The notes under the pieces: model-generated
What the model saw: the letters and a program-made list of their open reading frames with translations, nothing else
Database searches by the model: none
What the model was told of the DNA's origin: nothing
NCBI GenBank assembly: GCA_033722075.1
Contig: JAWVZU010000002.1
Coordinates: forward strand, 3,971 to 67,970
Length of the DNA: 64,000 bases
Direction of reading: 5' to 3'
DNA from: JAWVZU01 sp033722075
Lineage (GTDB): Bacteria; Pseudomonadota; Gammaproteobacteria; Xanthomonadales; SZUA-38
Translations under genes and position numbers: made by a program
Shown here: positions 8,810-17,531 of the stretch, piece after piece
Position numbering within the stretch: the first letter of the stretch is position 1
Layout: every line of letters begins with the position of its first letter

Positions 8810-9841
8810 ATGAAAAAAGAACTACAGATCATGATTGCCGCCGCCGCGTTCACCGCGTCGGCAGGCGCCCAAAACAACCTGACCCTGAGCACGGATGAAA
8901 CCGTCACCACCGATGATTGCACAGTGATTCTCCGGTCGGGCGCCGCCGTGGAATTCACTACCGATGGTCTTACGGCCGAGGTGGAAGGTAATCCGGACGG
9001 ATGCCTGGCAACAGGCCTGTCCGGTGGCGGTGCTGTGGCCCTTGACGCGGCGCCGTTTGACGAGGTCGAAGAAAATACGACCGTGACCCTGACCTGGGAC
9101 GTTCCGGCGAACCACGACTGTACCCTGACCCGGAACGGCGCCACGTTTTTCAGCGATTCCCAGATCGACGCGAATACCTCCACGACCGATACGGTCAGTG
9201 GTGACGTGACTTACCGGATGAACTGCACCAACAGCAAGACTGACCCGCAGTTTGCGCCCGGAACGGAGTCCGCCTTTGCGACCGCGCTGGTCACCGTCTT
9301 GAACAGCGGCGGTGGCGGCGGCGGTGGTGTCGGCGAGTTCTGTGATGCGCAGCCCACCGGCCTCTCCCGGGTTGATCCGGTCGAGTTCCTCTCCAACCGC
9401 CTCATCGAGGGCAGTTCCTCGACCTACGAGGGTATCTGGGGCCCCTGGGGCGATAGCTCGAGCACCATCTATGTCGAGATGAGCAACGGGCAATATGCCT
9501 CGCTTCCGTTTGTCATCAGTAATACGCGATCGGACGATTTCGCGATCATGGTCTGGGACCAGATTTCCGAAAGCCCCGAGCAGGTGCGGGTCAGCGTCTC
9601 CACCTGTATCGGTGGTCCGCTCCAGGAAACCTCAGTTCCCCAATCCGGGAATAACTCCTGTTACTTCCAGGGCAGTGGGGTGTCCGGTGGCTTCAACATG
9701 AAGGCGATCGAATCGACCAGCGGTTGCATCCTGCAAGCCGGTGTTCAGTACTTCTTCAATATCGCATTCGTGGACGCGAACGGTAACGCGGGCTGCACGC
9801 TTCCTGGAGGAAACTGCGCGTGGAACGTCAGCGAGAACTGA
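8810..9841 (+). CDS. Secreted Cys-rich two-domain protein with a poly-Gly linker, function unknown
   Basis: A 343-residue protein with a signal peptide (MKKELQIMIAAAAFTASAGA, cut near residue 20). The first domain (about 25-160) looks like one or two Ig-like repeats (TTVTLTWDVPANHDCTLTRN). A run of seven Gly at about 166-172 links it to a second, Trp- and Ser-rich domain (about 178-343). Ten Cys are spread in both halves, consistent with disulfides in a periplasmic or external protein. GGAGTGG precedes the ATG. The 3' end overlaps the next gene by 22 bases, so this secreted protein is the first gene of the polysaccharide operon. I do not recognise a family. Confidence 0.8.
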   Translation: MKKELQIMIAAAAFTASAGAQNNLTLSTDETVTTDDCTVILRSGAAVEFTTDGLTAEVEGNPDGCLATGLSGGGAVALDAAPFDEVEENTTVTLTWDVPANHDCTLTRNGATFFSDSQIDANTSTTDTVSGDVTYRMNCTNSKTDPQFAPGTESAFATALVTVLNSGGGGGGGVGEFCDAQPTGLSRVDPVEFLSNRLIEGSSSTYEGIWGPWGDSSSTIYVEMSNGQYASLPFVISNTRSDDFAIMVWDQISESPEQVRVSVSTCIGGPLQETSVPQSGNNSCYFQGSGVSGGFNMKAIESTSGCILQAGVQYFFNIAFVDANGNAGCTLPGGNCAWNVSEN

Positions 9842-11301
9842 TCGGCGCTGCGGCACGGCTCGCCGCATCCGCCATCACCCTGGGGTGCCTAGCAGCACCC
9901 CTTTTTGCGAGCGACCTCGGTCCCGGCGTGCTGGCCCGCCTGGGCCAGGCCGAAGTGACCCAGGCCGACGTCAACGCAGCCCTGCTCGATGTGCCGGCAG
10001 ACAAGCGCGACGGCGTCATGAACAGCCCCGACCGGGTCGGCAACCTGCTCCAGACGATCCTCCTGCGACGCGCAATCGTGGCCGATGCGGACCGCTTCCT
10101 GTCCCGATCGGAGATGCGCAAGGCACGGGAGAGCGCACAGGAGGAAGCGCTGGCAACCCTCGCCCTGGAGATGATTCCGGTCGTCAACGACGAGCGCGCA
10201 ATCGAACAACGGGCACGCCAGCTCTACGAACGAGAGGCGGCCGCCGCTGCCCGAACCGTTGTAAGCTTCGACCTGATTACCGTTCAGGCAGATGCGCATG
10301 GCTGGGACGGTGCGGAGCGAGTGGCTGCAGAGCAATACGCTGTGCTCCAGGCCGGTGACACGGTCGAAGAGAGCGAAGGAATTACCGTCCGACGCTTTCA
10401 GGACGTGGATCGAACCCAGATTGCCGACGAGTTTCGCGAGCGGATTAGCGACATGCAACCAGGCACTGTCAGCAAACCTTATCCGATGGTCGTAGGCTAT
10501 CAGATCCTCGTCTACCGCGGTGCTGAAACACGCCCGCCACCTTCTTTCGAGGATACCCGCTCAACCTGGATGGCGCGTGCGCGGGACGACCTGGCCGCGG
10601 CAGGCCGGCGGGAATTGGCTCAACTGCACGACGAGGCTGGACTGGCAGACCTGGCGAAGGAAGCGGGCCTGGACAATGAGCCGACCGGTGCAGCATACCT
10701 GCGCCAGGCCGAAGAGGAGGCCCTCCTGGCGGAACTCAAGAACGCGTATTTCGAAGAAGAACTGCAGGGGGACTATTCCGCGCTGGTGCGCGAACGCTAT
10801 GTCACGAGCCGGGCGCAGCATCGCACCCAGCCGCAGGCTGATATCGCGCTGGTGCGGGTTCGCGGTATGCCGGCCGTTGATCAAGGTGAGCTCCGGGAAA
10901 AGCTGGACTCGTACGTCCGCGAGCAGGGGCTCGGCGGATTCGATGAGCGGGTCAAGGCCCTCACCGGCGTGCCCGCAGTCATGGCGTCCTACCAGCGCCA
11001 GGTCCCCTTCAAGATTCTCCGGGATTCCACGGAATTCGCGCTGTACGAGATGCTCGAGCGGGATTGGGTCGCCCATGTTTCGGAGACCGATGGCATCGTC
11101 AGTTTCGTCGCGATGGCAAACTACGTGCCGTCGCGCCAGAAGGAGTTCGCGGAGGTCGAGGAAGACCTCATGGCCTCCGTTAGCAAGGAGCTCCGAGAAG
11201 CCGCCTGGCGACGCTTTACCGATCCTTACTACAAGCTGGAGCTGGAAGCCGATCCGGAGGCAATTGCCGCCCTGAGAGTGCCCGGCATGGAAGGCGGCTA
11301 A
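9820..11301 (+). CDS. Periplasmic SurA/parvulin-like peptidyl-prolyl isomerase or chaperone
   Basis: A 493-residue exported protein. GTG at 9820 is preceded by GGAGG and gives a signal peptide ending near residue 31. Residues 35-120 resemble a SurA N-terminal helical domain (LARLGQAEVTQADVNAALLD). Residues 145-245 resemble a parvulin (PPIC) domain, with MQPGTVSKPYPMVVGYQILV matching the usual strand and loop end. A second helical half (about 270-480) follows. It may fold or escort the secreted protein encoded just upstream or outer-membrane parts of the exporter. The canonical SurA operon context (lptD, pdxA, rsmA) is absent, so it is not surA itself. Activity as an isomerase is not certain. 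Confidence 0.72.
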   Translation: MERQRELIGAAARLAASAITLGCLAAPLFASDLGPGVLARLGQAEVTQADVNAALLDVPADKRDGVMNSPDRVGNLLQTILLRRAIVADADRFLSRSEMRKARESAQEEALATLALEMIPVVNDERAIEQRARQLYEREAAAAARTVVSFDLITVQADAHGWDGAERVAAEQYAVLQAGDTVEESEGITVRRFQDVDRTQIADEFRERISDMQPGTVSKPYPMVVGYQILVYRGAETRPPPSFEDTRSTWMARARDDLAAAGRRELAQLHDEAGLADLAKEAGLDNEPTGAAYLRQAEEEALLAELKNAYFEEELQGDYSALVRERYVTSRAQHRTQPQADIALVRVRGMPAVDQGELREKLDSYVREQGLGGFDERVKALTGVPAVMASYQRQVPFKILRDSTEFALYEMLERDWVAHVSETDGIVSFVAMANYVPSRQKEFAEVEEDLMASVSKELREAAWRRFTDPYYKLELEADPEAIAALRVPGMEGG

Positions 11302-11316
11302 ACGTCGGCGACCGTC

Positions 11317-12099
11317 ATGTTGCTGAGCCGGACCGAGGTTGCCGTATTCCGCCTTCTGCTCTGGCGGTACGCCCGCGAACGTTATCTCCAGAACTGGGCA
11401 GGCCCACTGTGGGTCATCCTGGTACCGCTGGCCCAGCTCGCAATCTACGCCTTCGTGTTCGTCGAGATCTTCAAGGCACGGGTCCCGGAGGCGGACACGG
11501 TGGGTTTCGTGCCCTATCTGGCCGTTGCCTTCTGGCCGTGGACAGCGTTTGCCGATGCGGTGATGCGGGCGACGCCTTCGGTGGTCGAGAACCGGGACCT
11601 GATCGGCAAGGTGGCGCTCCCGGCGGAGGCGCTCCCTGCGGCCAGTGCTTCGGCAACATTTCTCCTGACCCTGGCCGGCTACGTGGCGGTGCTGATCGTC
11701 CTAGCCGCGACGGGTACGCCTATTGGTCTGGTGGGGCTGCCCCTGATGCTGACCATGGTGCTTTGCACCTACTTTCTGGCCTTGGGCCTCTCCCTTCTCT
11801 TCAGCGCCCTGCAGGTCTACGCTCGCGACCTCAATCATGCGCTCGGTCCGCTGTTCATGCTGTGGTTCTTTACCACCCCGATTCTCTATTCCATTGACCT
11901 GATTCCCGAGCGTCTGCGTGGTCTCGCTCAGCTGAATCCGTTCTATTACATCGTCAGCCGCATTCGCGATGCGCTGCTTTTCGATGCTCCCCGTTTCCGC
12001 TTGGCAGATATCGCGTTCCTCGTCGCGAGTGCGCTTTTCATGCTGCTCTGCGTTGCCGTTTTTCGCCGTCTCTCGCGCCGCTTCGAAGACTACCTATGA
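11317..12099 (+). CDS. wzm: ABC-2 type polysaccharide export permease (Wzm-like)
   Basis: A 260-residue inner-membrane protein with about six membrane helices. RYLQNWAGPLWVILVPLAQL near residues 22-40 and LNPFYYIVSRIRDALL near 208-224 are typical of the Wzm/KpsM/TagG family that moves undecaprenyl-linked O-antigen or other glycans across the inner membrane. ATG at 11317 is 15 bases after the previous stop. Its end overlaps the ATPase gene by four bases (ATGA), and the pair forms one transporter. A teichoic-acid or capsule type of substrate cannot be excluded. Confidence 0.92.
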   Translation: MLLSRTEVAVFRLLLWRYARERYLQNWAGPLWVILVPLAQLAIYAFVFVEIFKARVPEADTVGFVPYLAVAFWPWTAFADAVMRATPSVVENRDLIGKVALPAEALPAASASATFLLTLAGYVAVLIVLAATGTPIGLVGLPLMLTMVLCTYFLALGLSLLFSALQVYARDLNHALGPLFMLWFFTTPILYSIDLIPERLRGLAQLNPFYYIVSRIRDALLFDAPRFRLADIAFLVASALFMLLCVAVFRRLSRRFEDYL

Positions 12100-13154
12100 C
12101 CGATTGCCTGATCCGTCTGCGAGGTGTCAGCAAGGCGTTTCCCGTTTCCGGAAGCCGCCTTGCGCGACGTGCCAAATCCTGGCGGACGGTTCTTCACGGC
12201 ATCGACCTGGAGCTGCACAAGGGCGAGTCACTCGCGGTGCTCGGGGAAAACGGTGCCGGGAAATCGACCCTGCTCAAGATTATTGCCGGGGTCGCCCGTG
12301 CGACCGCCGGGGAAGTCGCGGTTCAGGGGACCTTCGGCGCCCTGATCGAACTGGGGGCCGGCTTCCATCCGGAGCAGACCGGTCTGGAGAACCTGAAGGC
12401 GGGGGCGACCCTGATGGGTGTGCCGAGGGACGAAATCGGGGAGATTACGGAGCAGGCGATGGCCTTCTCCGGGCTGCGGGACCACGCCGACAAACCCCTG
12501 AAGCATTACTCGTCGGGGATGGTCGTGCGCCTCGGCTTTGCGATGATTGCCTCCATTCGTCCGGATCTCCTGATCAGCGACGAAGTTCTGGCGGTCGGTG
12601 ACGAATCCTTTCAGAAGAAGTGCATTGGCTGGCTCGAGTCCTACCTTGCCGGGGGTGGTACCTTGCTGCTGGTCTCGCACAACCTCTATCACGTACAGAA
12701 ACTCTGCGAACGCGCGGTCTGGTTACATGAGGGTACGATCCGATCGGCCGGGGACACCTTCGAAGTCGTCCAGGAATACCTGGCGTTTCACGAGGCCCGG
12801 CTCGGTCGGGCTTCAACCGCGGCAAACGACGCCGGTTTACCTGGGCTGGCTTTTGCGCCTGAAGGACGGACATCCTACAGCCAGGGAGAAACGGTCGCCC
12901 TGACGCTCGATGGTTCGCCGGAAGCCCCCCTGACATGCGCCCTGCGGCGGCTGAGCGGCGATCTGATCTGGGAACGATCCCTGCCTGTAGAGGCCGCCGA
13001 GTGCGAACTCCCGACCGCCGATCTGTTGCCCGGGCGCTATGTCGTCGAGATCAGCCGGCCGGGCGCAGCGGGCGGGGTGACCCGCCTGTTCCGGATCACC
13101 GGAGCAAGCCGCGAGTTCGGATCCCTGCGCCTCCCCCACAGCTGGGTCCAGTGA
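12096..13154 (+). CDS. wzt: ABC transporter ATPase for polysaccharide export (Wzt-like) with C-terminal beta domain
   Basis: A 352-residue protein. Residues 1-240 are the nucleotide-binding domain: Walker A GENGAGKS (50-57), signature YSSGM, Walker B LLISDEVLAVGD, and switch His in LVSHNLYHV. Residues 245-352 form a beta-rich extension that ends in LFRITGASREFGSLRLPHSW. In Wzt proteins such an extension binds the finished, end-modified glycan and limits export to complete chains; here it is about 110 residues, somewhat short. The methyltransferase at 13986 could supply the terminal mark. It is coupled to the permease (ATGA) and to the next glycosyltransferase (TGATG). Confidence 0.93.
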   Translation: MTDCLIRLRGVSKAFPVSGSRLARRAKSWRTVLHGIDLELHKGESLAVLGENGAGKSTLLKIIAGVARATAGEVAVQGTFGALIELGAGFHPEQTGLENLKAGATLMGVPRDEIGEITEQAMAFSGLRDHADKPLKHYSSGMVVRLGFAMIASIRPDLLISDEVLAVGDESFQKKCIGWLESYLAGGGTLLLVSHNLYHVQKLCERAVWLHEGTIRSAGDTFEVVQEYLAFHEARLGRASTAANDAGLPGLAFAPEGRTSYSQGETVALTLDGSPEAPLTCALRRLSGDLIWERSLPVEAAECELPTADLLPGRYVVEISRPGAAGGVTRLFRITGASREFGSLRLPHSWVQ

Positions 13155-13978
13155 TGACCCTCGTTGCGATGCCCGTGTACAACGCCGCTGACGCGCTTGG
13201 CCGTTGCCTCCGCTCCCTGGAACAGCACTTGCCTCCCGAACAAGCCATCGTGATCTGCGATGACGCATCGACCGATGTACGGGTCGGCGAATTGCTGGAT
13301 GGGTTCTGTGACCGATCGACACGAACCTTGCTGCGAAATCCCACCAACCGGGGATTCGTCGCGACGGCCAATCGCCTGCTGGATCAGGGGCGGGACGATG
13401 TTGTCCTGCTCAACTCTGACACGCGGGTCACGCCGAACTGGCTTGCGGCACTGGAGCGCTGCGCCGCATCGGATCCGATGATCGGCACGATCACGCCGTT
13501 TTCCAATCACGCGGAGATCTGTTCCTTTCCCGACTTCTGCCGGCCAAACCCGGTTCCCGCCGATCCCGATGCGGTCGCCCGCGCGATCGCCCGGATCGGT
13601 CGCCCGACCTATCCGCGGTTGCCGACGGCAGTGGGATTCTGCATGTGGGTCCGGCGTCGGCTGCTCGATGAGATCGGCGCTTTCGACGAGTCGGCCTTCG
13701 GCCGCGGCTACGGCGAGGAAAACGATTTCTGCATGCGAGCTTCCGCTGCGGGTTATCATCACGTCCTGTGTGACGATGCCTATGTTGTCCACGAGGGCGG
13801 CGCGTCCTTCGCCGAGACCGGCCTGAAACCCGGCCCGGAGACCATGGCGCGACTGCTGGCCAAACACCCGGATTACGAGACTCTGGTGCATCGATTCATC
13901 GCAACCGATCCGATTGCCGCCCGACGGGCCGAGCTGTTGGCCGGCATGAATGCCTACGAGCGCGGCCAGTTGGCCTGA
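13154..13978 (+). CDS. Family 2 glycosyltransferase
   Basis: A 274-residue GT-A fold protein starting at ATG 13154, which overlaps the wzt stop. VAMPVYNAADALGRCLRSLE starts the nucleotide-sugar domain, CDDASTD follows, and LLNSDTRV is the metal-binding DXD-type motif. GYGEENDFCMRA (about 190-200) is the ED acceptor/catalytic motif of rhamnosyltransferase-like GT2 enzymes. It most likely adds a sugar to the glycan exported by the neighbouring Wzm/Wzt pair. Donor and acceptor cannot be read from the sequence. Confidence 0.88.
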   Translation: MTLVAMPVYNAADALGRCLRSLEQHLPPEQAIVICDDASTDVRVGELLDGFCDRSTRTLLRNPTNRGFVATANRLLDQGRDDVVLLNSDTRVTPNWLAALERCAASDPMIGTITPFSNHAEICSFPDFCRPNPVPADPDAVARAIARIGRPTYPRLPTAVGFCMWVRRRLLDEIGAFDESAFGRGYGEENDFCMRASAAGYHHVLCDDAYVVHEGGASFAETGLKPGPETMARLLAKHPDYETLVHRFIATDPIAARRAELLAGMNAYERGQLA

Positions 13979-13985
13979 TCCGGAC

Positions 13986-14876
13986 ATGGAATTCACCGGT
14001 GAAAGGTTCCTGCCCGAGTGCCAGCGCGAGATCTGGTACGAGCATTTCCATCGCTATGTCTTCGCGCGTCACCTCGCCCGGAACCGCCGTGTCCTGGATC
14101 TGGCCTGCGGGGAGGGCTATGGCGCTTCCCTGTTGTCGGACGTCGCCCGGCAGGTCATAGCGGTCGATCGATCAGGGGAGGCAGTCGTGCATGCCCGGGG
14201 CGAGTACGGGAACGACCGCCTGGTGTTGGTCCAGGGGGACGCGTCAGCGATCCCGCTGGCCGACGCGAGCGTCGATCTGGTCGTATCCTTCGAGACCCTG
14301 GAGCATCTCGAAGCCCAGACCGAAATGGTCGGTGAATTCGCCCGGGTACTCCGAAAAGACGGCCTGGTGTTGATTTCCAGCCCGGACAAACGCACCTATA
14401 GTGACGAGCGGGACTATACCAACGAGTTTCACGTCCGGGAGCTGTACCTTGAAGAATTCAAGGCCCTGCTCGCGGAACACTTCCCGGCGGTGCGCTTGTT
14501 CGGCCAGAAGCTGGGCTTCCACTCGGTGATCTGGGATCCCGAATCGGCCCACGGCGGCAAGGTGACCGCCGAGGCCGTCGCCCGGGATGATGCCGAACCC
14601 GGCCCCTGGCAGCCATCACCGATGTACTGGATCGGCGTGTGCGCGGCCGCTCCGGGGGCGCTGGAACGGGCGGGCCTGACGGATCTGGCCCTGTTTGCCG
14701 ATACCGAGGAATCGGTCTACGCGCATTACGAGCACGAGATCCGCAAGAACATGGCTGCCGGTGGGATCATCGCCGAGCGCGACCAGCGAATCGCCGAACT
14801 CGAAGCCCGTTTGGCGGATCGGGACCACAATATGCCGGGCTGGCTGCAACGACTTACAAGAAAAATACTGAAATAA
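13986..14876 (+). CDS. SAM-dependent methyltransferase with C-terminal coiled coil
   Basis: A 296-residue class I methyltransferase. MEFTGERFLPE at the start is a common opening of glycan-locus methyltransferases. Motif I is VLDLACGEGYGASLLS (about 39-54), motif IV-like SVDLVVSFETLEHLE (about 97-111). After the Rossmann part, residues 245-285 (HEIRKNM...ERDQRIAELEARLADRD) are heptad-like and should form a coiled coil. In E. coli O9a, WbdD caps the glycan with a methyl group and uses a coiled coil as a ruler. This protein has the methyltransferase and a short coil but no kinase domain, so a capping role is inference. Confidence 0.85.
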   Translation: MEFTGERFLPECQREIWYEHFHRYVFARHLARNRRVLDLACGEGYGASLLSDVARQVIAVDRSGEAVVHARGEYGNDRLVLVQGDASAIPLADASVDLVVSFETLEHLEAQTEMVGEFARVLRKDGLVLISSPDKRTYSDERDYTNEFHVRELYLEEFKALLAEHFPAVRLFGQKLGFHSVIWDPESAHGGKVTAEAVARDDAEPGPWQPSPMYWIGVCAAAPGALERAGLTDLALFADTEESVYAHYEHEIRKNMAAGGIIAERDQRIAELEARLADRDHNMPGWLQRLTRKILK

Positions 14877-14880
14877 CGCC

Positions 14881-16683
14881 ATGGAATTCGATATCGACTT
14901 CGGTACCTTGAACCAAGCGCCCGAGCCCGAGGATGATGGGCCTCTCTGCGCCAGCATCGACGGGATGGTTGCTCAGCTTTCCGGCGAAGAATGCGTCTTC
15001 CAGGTGCGGGATTCGGATGCGGTGCATGTCATGACGCTGGACGTGCTCCAGGCGATGAACGCAATGCGGACGTTCCGACCGCTGAAGGAGCACATCGATC
15101 GGATCGAGCAGCAGCTCCCGGACCTGAAAGGGCGCCGGGATGCCATCGGACGCGTGATCGAGGGTCTCATGGGTCGGGGACTGGTGGTGACCTCCGACTC
15201 GATTCTCGAGACCGCGACGTCGGGGGATGAACGCGCCGAGAGCCCAACGCCGATCGTGGTGCGGACGGCCGATCGCCCGGAGCAGCTGGCGAAGCTTCTC
15301 GAGAGCCTGAGCGACCTGGAGGAAGACATGCCCGTGGTGGTGATCGACGAATCCAGCGATTCGCAAGCCGGCGAGGCCAATGCGGACCACGTTGCCGGGC
15401 TCACCGACCGACCGGCGACCTGGCTCGGTCGGGAGTGGCGCGGTCGTTTTGCGGCAGAGCTTGCCTCGTCTGCAGGCGTCGACCAGGCGGAGCTGGCCGA
15501 ACTGCTGGACGAGCCGGACACCGCGGCGTTCACCGGGGGACAGGTCTGGAACGCAGCGTTGCTCCTCACCGCCGGACAACGTCCGGTGCTGCTCGACGAC
15601 GACATGCGCTGGAACCTGCGCGAACCGGGTCAGGTCCGGCCGGTCGTGAGTTTCCGCCAGTCTGCCAGAACGCCGCTCTACTTCGCGCCCGGCGACGAGG
15701 CCCTGGAGCCGGCCCTGAGCGCTGCAGGCCGGGACTGGTTCGCGGAACATCGCCGTCTCTGCGGCTCAGGGCTTGCTGCCCTCAAGGACCTGGAAGGATT
15801 CTCGATCGACCCCGACACGCTGCGCGGCCAGAGCTACCGTGCCCTGGACCGGCTGACCCGCGAGGCGCGGATCAAAAGCACCTGTTCCGGTTACTACGGC
15901 GACGCGGCGATGGACACCCGATTGTGGTTCTATCTCGCGCCAAACCAGGCTTCCCTTTGGCGCGACAAGTCGGCCTATTTCGACATCATGGCCCATCCTC
16001 ACGTCGCCCAGGGGTTTGGACATGTGCAGCTGGGCGAACTGAGCCAATTCACGCCGACCATGGTCGACAACACGGAATTGCTGCCTCCCGTCGCTCCCCG
16101 GGGGCGTGGCGAGGATCTCATGTTCGGCGCGCTGGTCCGTTTCCTCTACCCTCATTCGGTGTGCGTCCACCTGCCGTCGCTGATCGAACACCGCCGCGTG
16201 CGGCCCCACGACGCCGAGAACCCGGATGCCTTCGTTCCCAATGCGTCACGGTTCTTCGCCGAGTTTGCGCTGGCCCATCAGGATGAATGCGACGCATCGG
16301 CGCCGGCCGATCGCATGGCGCTCCTGGCCATGCGCTACCGGGATATCGCCAGCGCCAGCGACGCACGCCGGCAGACCATGTTGCGTGAGTTCCTCGGCTA
16401 CATGCGTTCGCAGATCGTCCACCAGCTGCAGGCCCAGCTGACCGGGAGTTCCGGATCGCCGGACTTCTGGCAACAGGCGGTGCAGGACTGGATCGAAGCG
16501 AACGGACGGGCGCTGACCGAGTCCCGGCCGCCACGCTTGCGGGGCTGGTCCGGCGACCTGGATGCCGCGGGCTGCGCGAATGCCCTCCGCTCCGATGCGC
16601 AGCGCCACGCGCGCTGGCTGGCGCTGTGGCCCCAGGTGTGGTCGGCGGCTCAAGGGCGCTTCGAGGAGCTGATTGGTTTGTGA
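14881..16683 (+). CDS. Large protein with N-terminal PqqD-like domain and a glycosyltransferase-like core, function unknown
   Basis: A 600-residue soluble protein. Residues 27-105 look like a beta-hairpin plus winged helix (VFQVRDSDAVHVMTLDVLQA ... VIEGLMGRGLVVTSD), the outline of PqqD-like peptide-binding (RRE) domains. Residues 120-260 resemble a GT-A core: IVVRTADRPEQLAKLLESL, VVVIDESSDS, GGQVWNAALLLTAGQRPVLL and LLDDDMRW, the last a DXD-type metal site. The long C-terminal half (260-600) contains RGRGEDLMFGALVRFLYP, a GED/ED-type motif, and a helical end. It lies four bases after the methyltransferase and its stop overlaps the next glycosyltransferase. I do not know a characterised member; the PqqD resemblance is by eye. 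Confidence 0.72.
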   Translation: MEFDIDFGTLNQAPEPEDDGPLCASIDGMVAQLSGEECVFQVRDSDAVHVMTLDVLQAMNAMRTFRPLKEHIDRIEQQLPDLKGRRDAIGRVIEGLMGRGLVVTSDSILETATSGDERAESPTPIVVRTADRPEQLAKLLESLSDLEEDMPVVVIDESSDSQAGEANADHVAGLTDRPATWLGREWRGRFAAELASSAGVDQAELAELLDEPDTAAFTGGQVWNAALLLTAGQRPVLLDDDMRWNLREPGQVRPVVSFRQSARTPLYFAPGDEALEPALSAAGRDWFAEHRRLCGSGLAALKDLEGFSIDPDTLRGQSYRALDRLTREARIKSTCSGYYGDAAMDTRLWFYLAPNQASLWRDKSAYFDIMAHPHVAQGFGHVQLGELSQFTPTMVDNTELLPPVAPRGRGEDLMFGALVRFLYPHSVCVHLPSLIEHRRVRPHDAENPDAFVPNASRFFAEFALAHQDECDASAPADRMALLAMRYRDIASASDARRQTMLREFLGYMRSQIVHQLQAQLTGSSGSPDFWQQAVQDWIEANGRALTESRPPRLRGWSGDLDAAGCANALRSDAQRHARWLALWPQVWSAAQGRFEELIGL

Positions 16684-17531
16684 CCGCCCGCACCGACGCG
16701 GTGGTGGTCAATTTCAATGCCGGTGAATGGTTGGCCCGCTGCGCCTTGTCCCTGCTGAAGGAGCCGGCCGTGGCCGCGCTCACGGTGGTGGACAACGGTT
16801 CAACGGATGCCAGCATGACCGGCTTGCCGGAAGACCCGCGCGTCGCGGTGATCTCCAATCCTGACAACCGGGGCTACGCCGCAGCGGCCAACCAGGGCGC
16901 CGGGGCGGGAAGCGGCGAGTTCCTTCTTTTTTCGAACCCGGACCTGGAGCTCGTCACCGGCTCCCTGGCTACGCTGCAGGAGCTTCTCGACGCCGATCCC
17001 GAGGTCGGAATTGCCGGTGTACAGGTCGTGGGTCCCGGCGGTCAGGAGCAACGGGCGTGTCGTCGGCGGTCACCGACGCCGGGTCGTGCCCTGATAACCA
17101 TGCTGGGCCTCGAATGGCTGGGCCTGCCGGGCGTGAACCTCCGATCCAGCATGCCGAGCGTCCCGCAGCCCCTCGACGGGGTCTCCGGGGCGCTGCTGTT
17201 CGTCCGCCGCCGCTGCTTCGAGGCCCTGGGTGGATTTGACGAGGGCTATTTCCTGCATTGCGAGGACCTCGATCTGTTCGAGCGTGCGCGTGCGGCCGGC
17301 TGGAAGATCCTGTTCGTACCGCAGGTGACCGCCCGCCATGCGAAGGGCATCAGCCAGCGGGGGCGGCGGCTTGCCTCCGAGGCTGCCAAGCACCGCGGCA
17401 TGGTCCGGTATTATCGGCGCTTTCATGCCGCTTCCTGGCCGCGAGGGCTGCGCTGGTTGTGGCCCGCGCTGGTCGGGGCCCGCTTTGCACTTTTCAGTCC
17501 ATTCTGGTGGGCTGCGGACCGGTTGCGATGA
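16680..17531 (+). CDS. Family 2 glycosyltransferase (rhamnosyltransferase-like)
   Basis: A 283-residue GT2. GTG at 16680 overlaps the previous stop. AVVVNFNAGEWLARCALSL, VVDNGSTDAS, NRGYAAAANQGA and LLFSNPDLEL are in the order expected for the donor-binding half. GALLFVRRRCFEALGGFDEG and YFLHCEDLDLFERARAAGW are the typical ED acceptor motif of rhamnosyl or related transferases. The C-terminal 50 residues include a hydrophobic segment (LRWLWPALVGARFALFSPFWWA) that probably binds the membrane. It should act on the lipid-linked glycan in the cytoplasm. Confidence 0.9.
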   Translation: MTARTDAVVVNFNAGEWLARCALSLLKEPAVAALTVVDNGSTDASMTGLPEDPRVAVISNPDNRGYAAAANQGAGAGSGEFLLFSNPDLELVTGSLATLQELLDADPEVGIAGVQVVGPGGQEQRACRRRSPTPGRALITMLGLEWLGLPGVNLRSSMPSVPQPLDGVSGALLFVRRRCFEALGGFDEGYFLHCEDLDLFERARAAGWKILFVPQVTARHAKGISQRGRRLASEAAKHRGMVRYYRRFHAASWPRGLRWLWPALVGARFALFSPFWWAADRLR

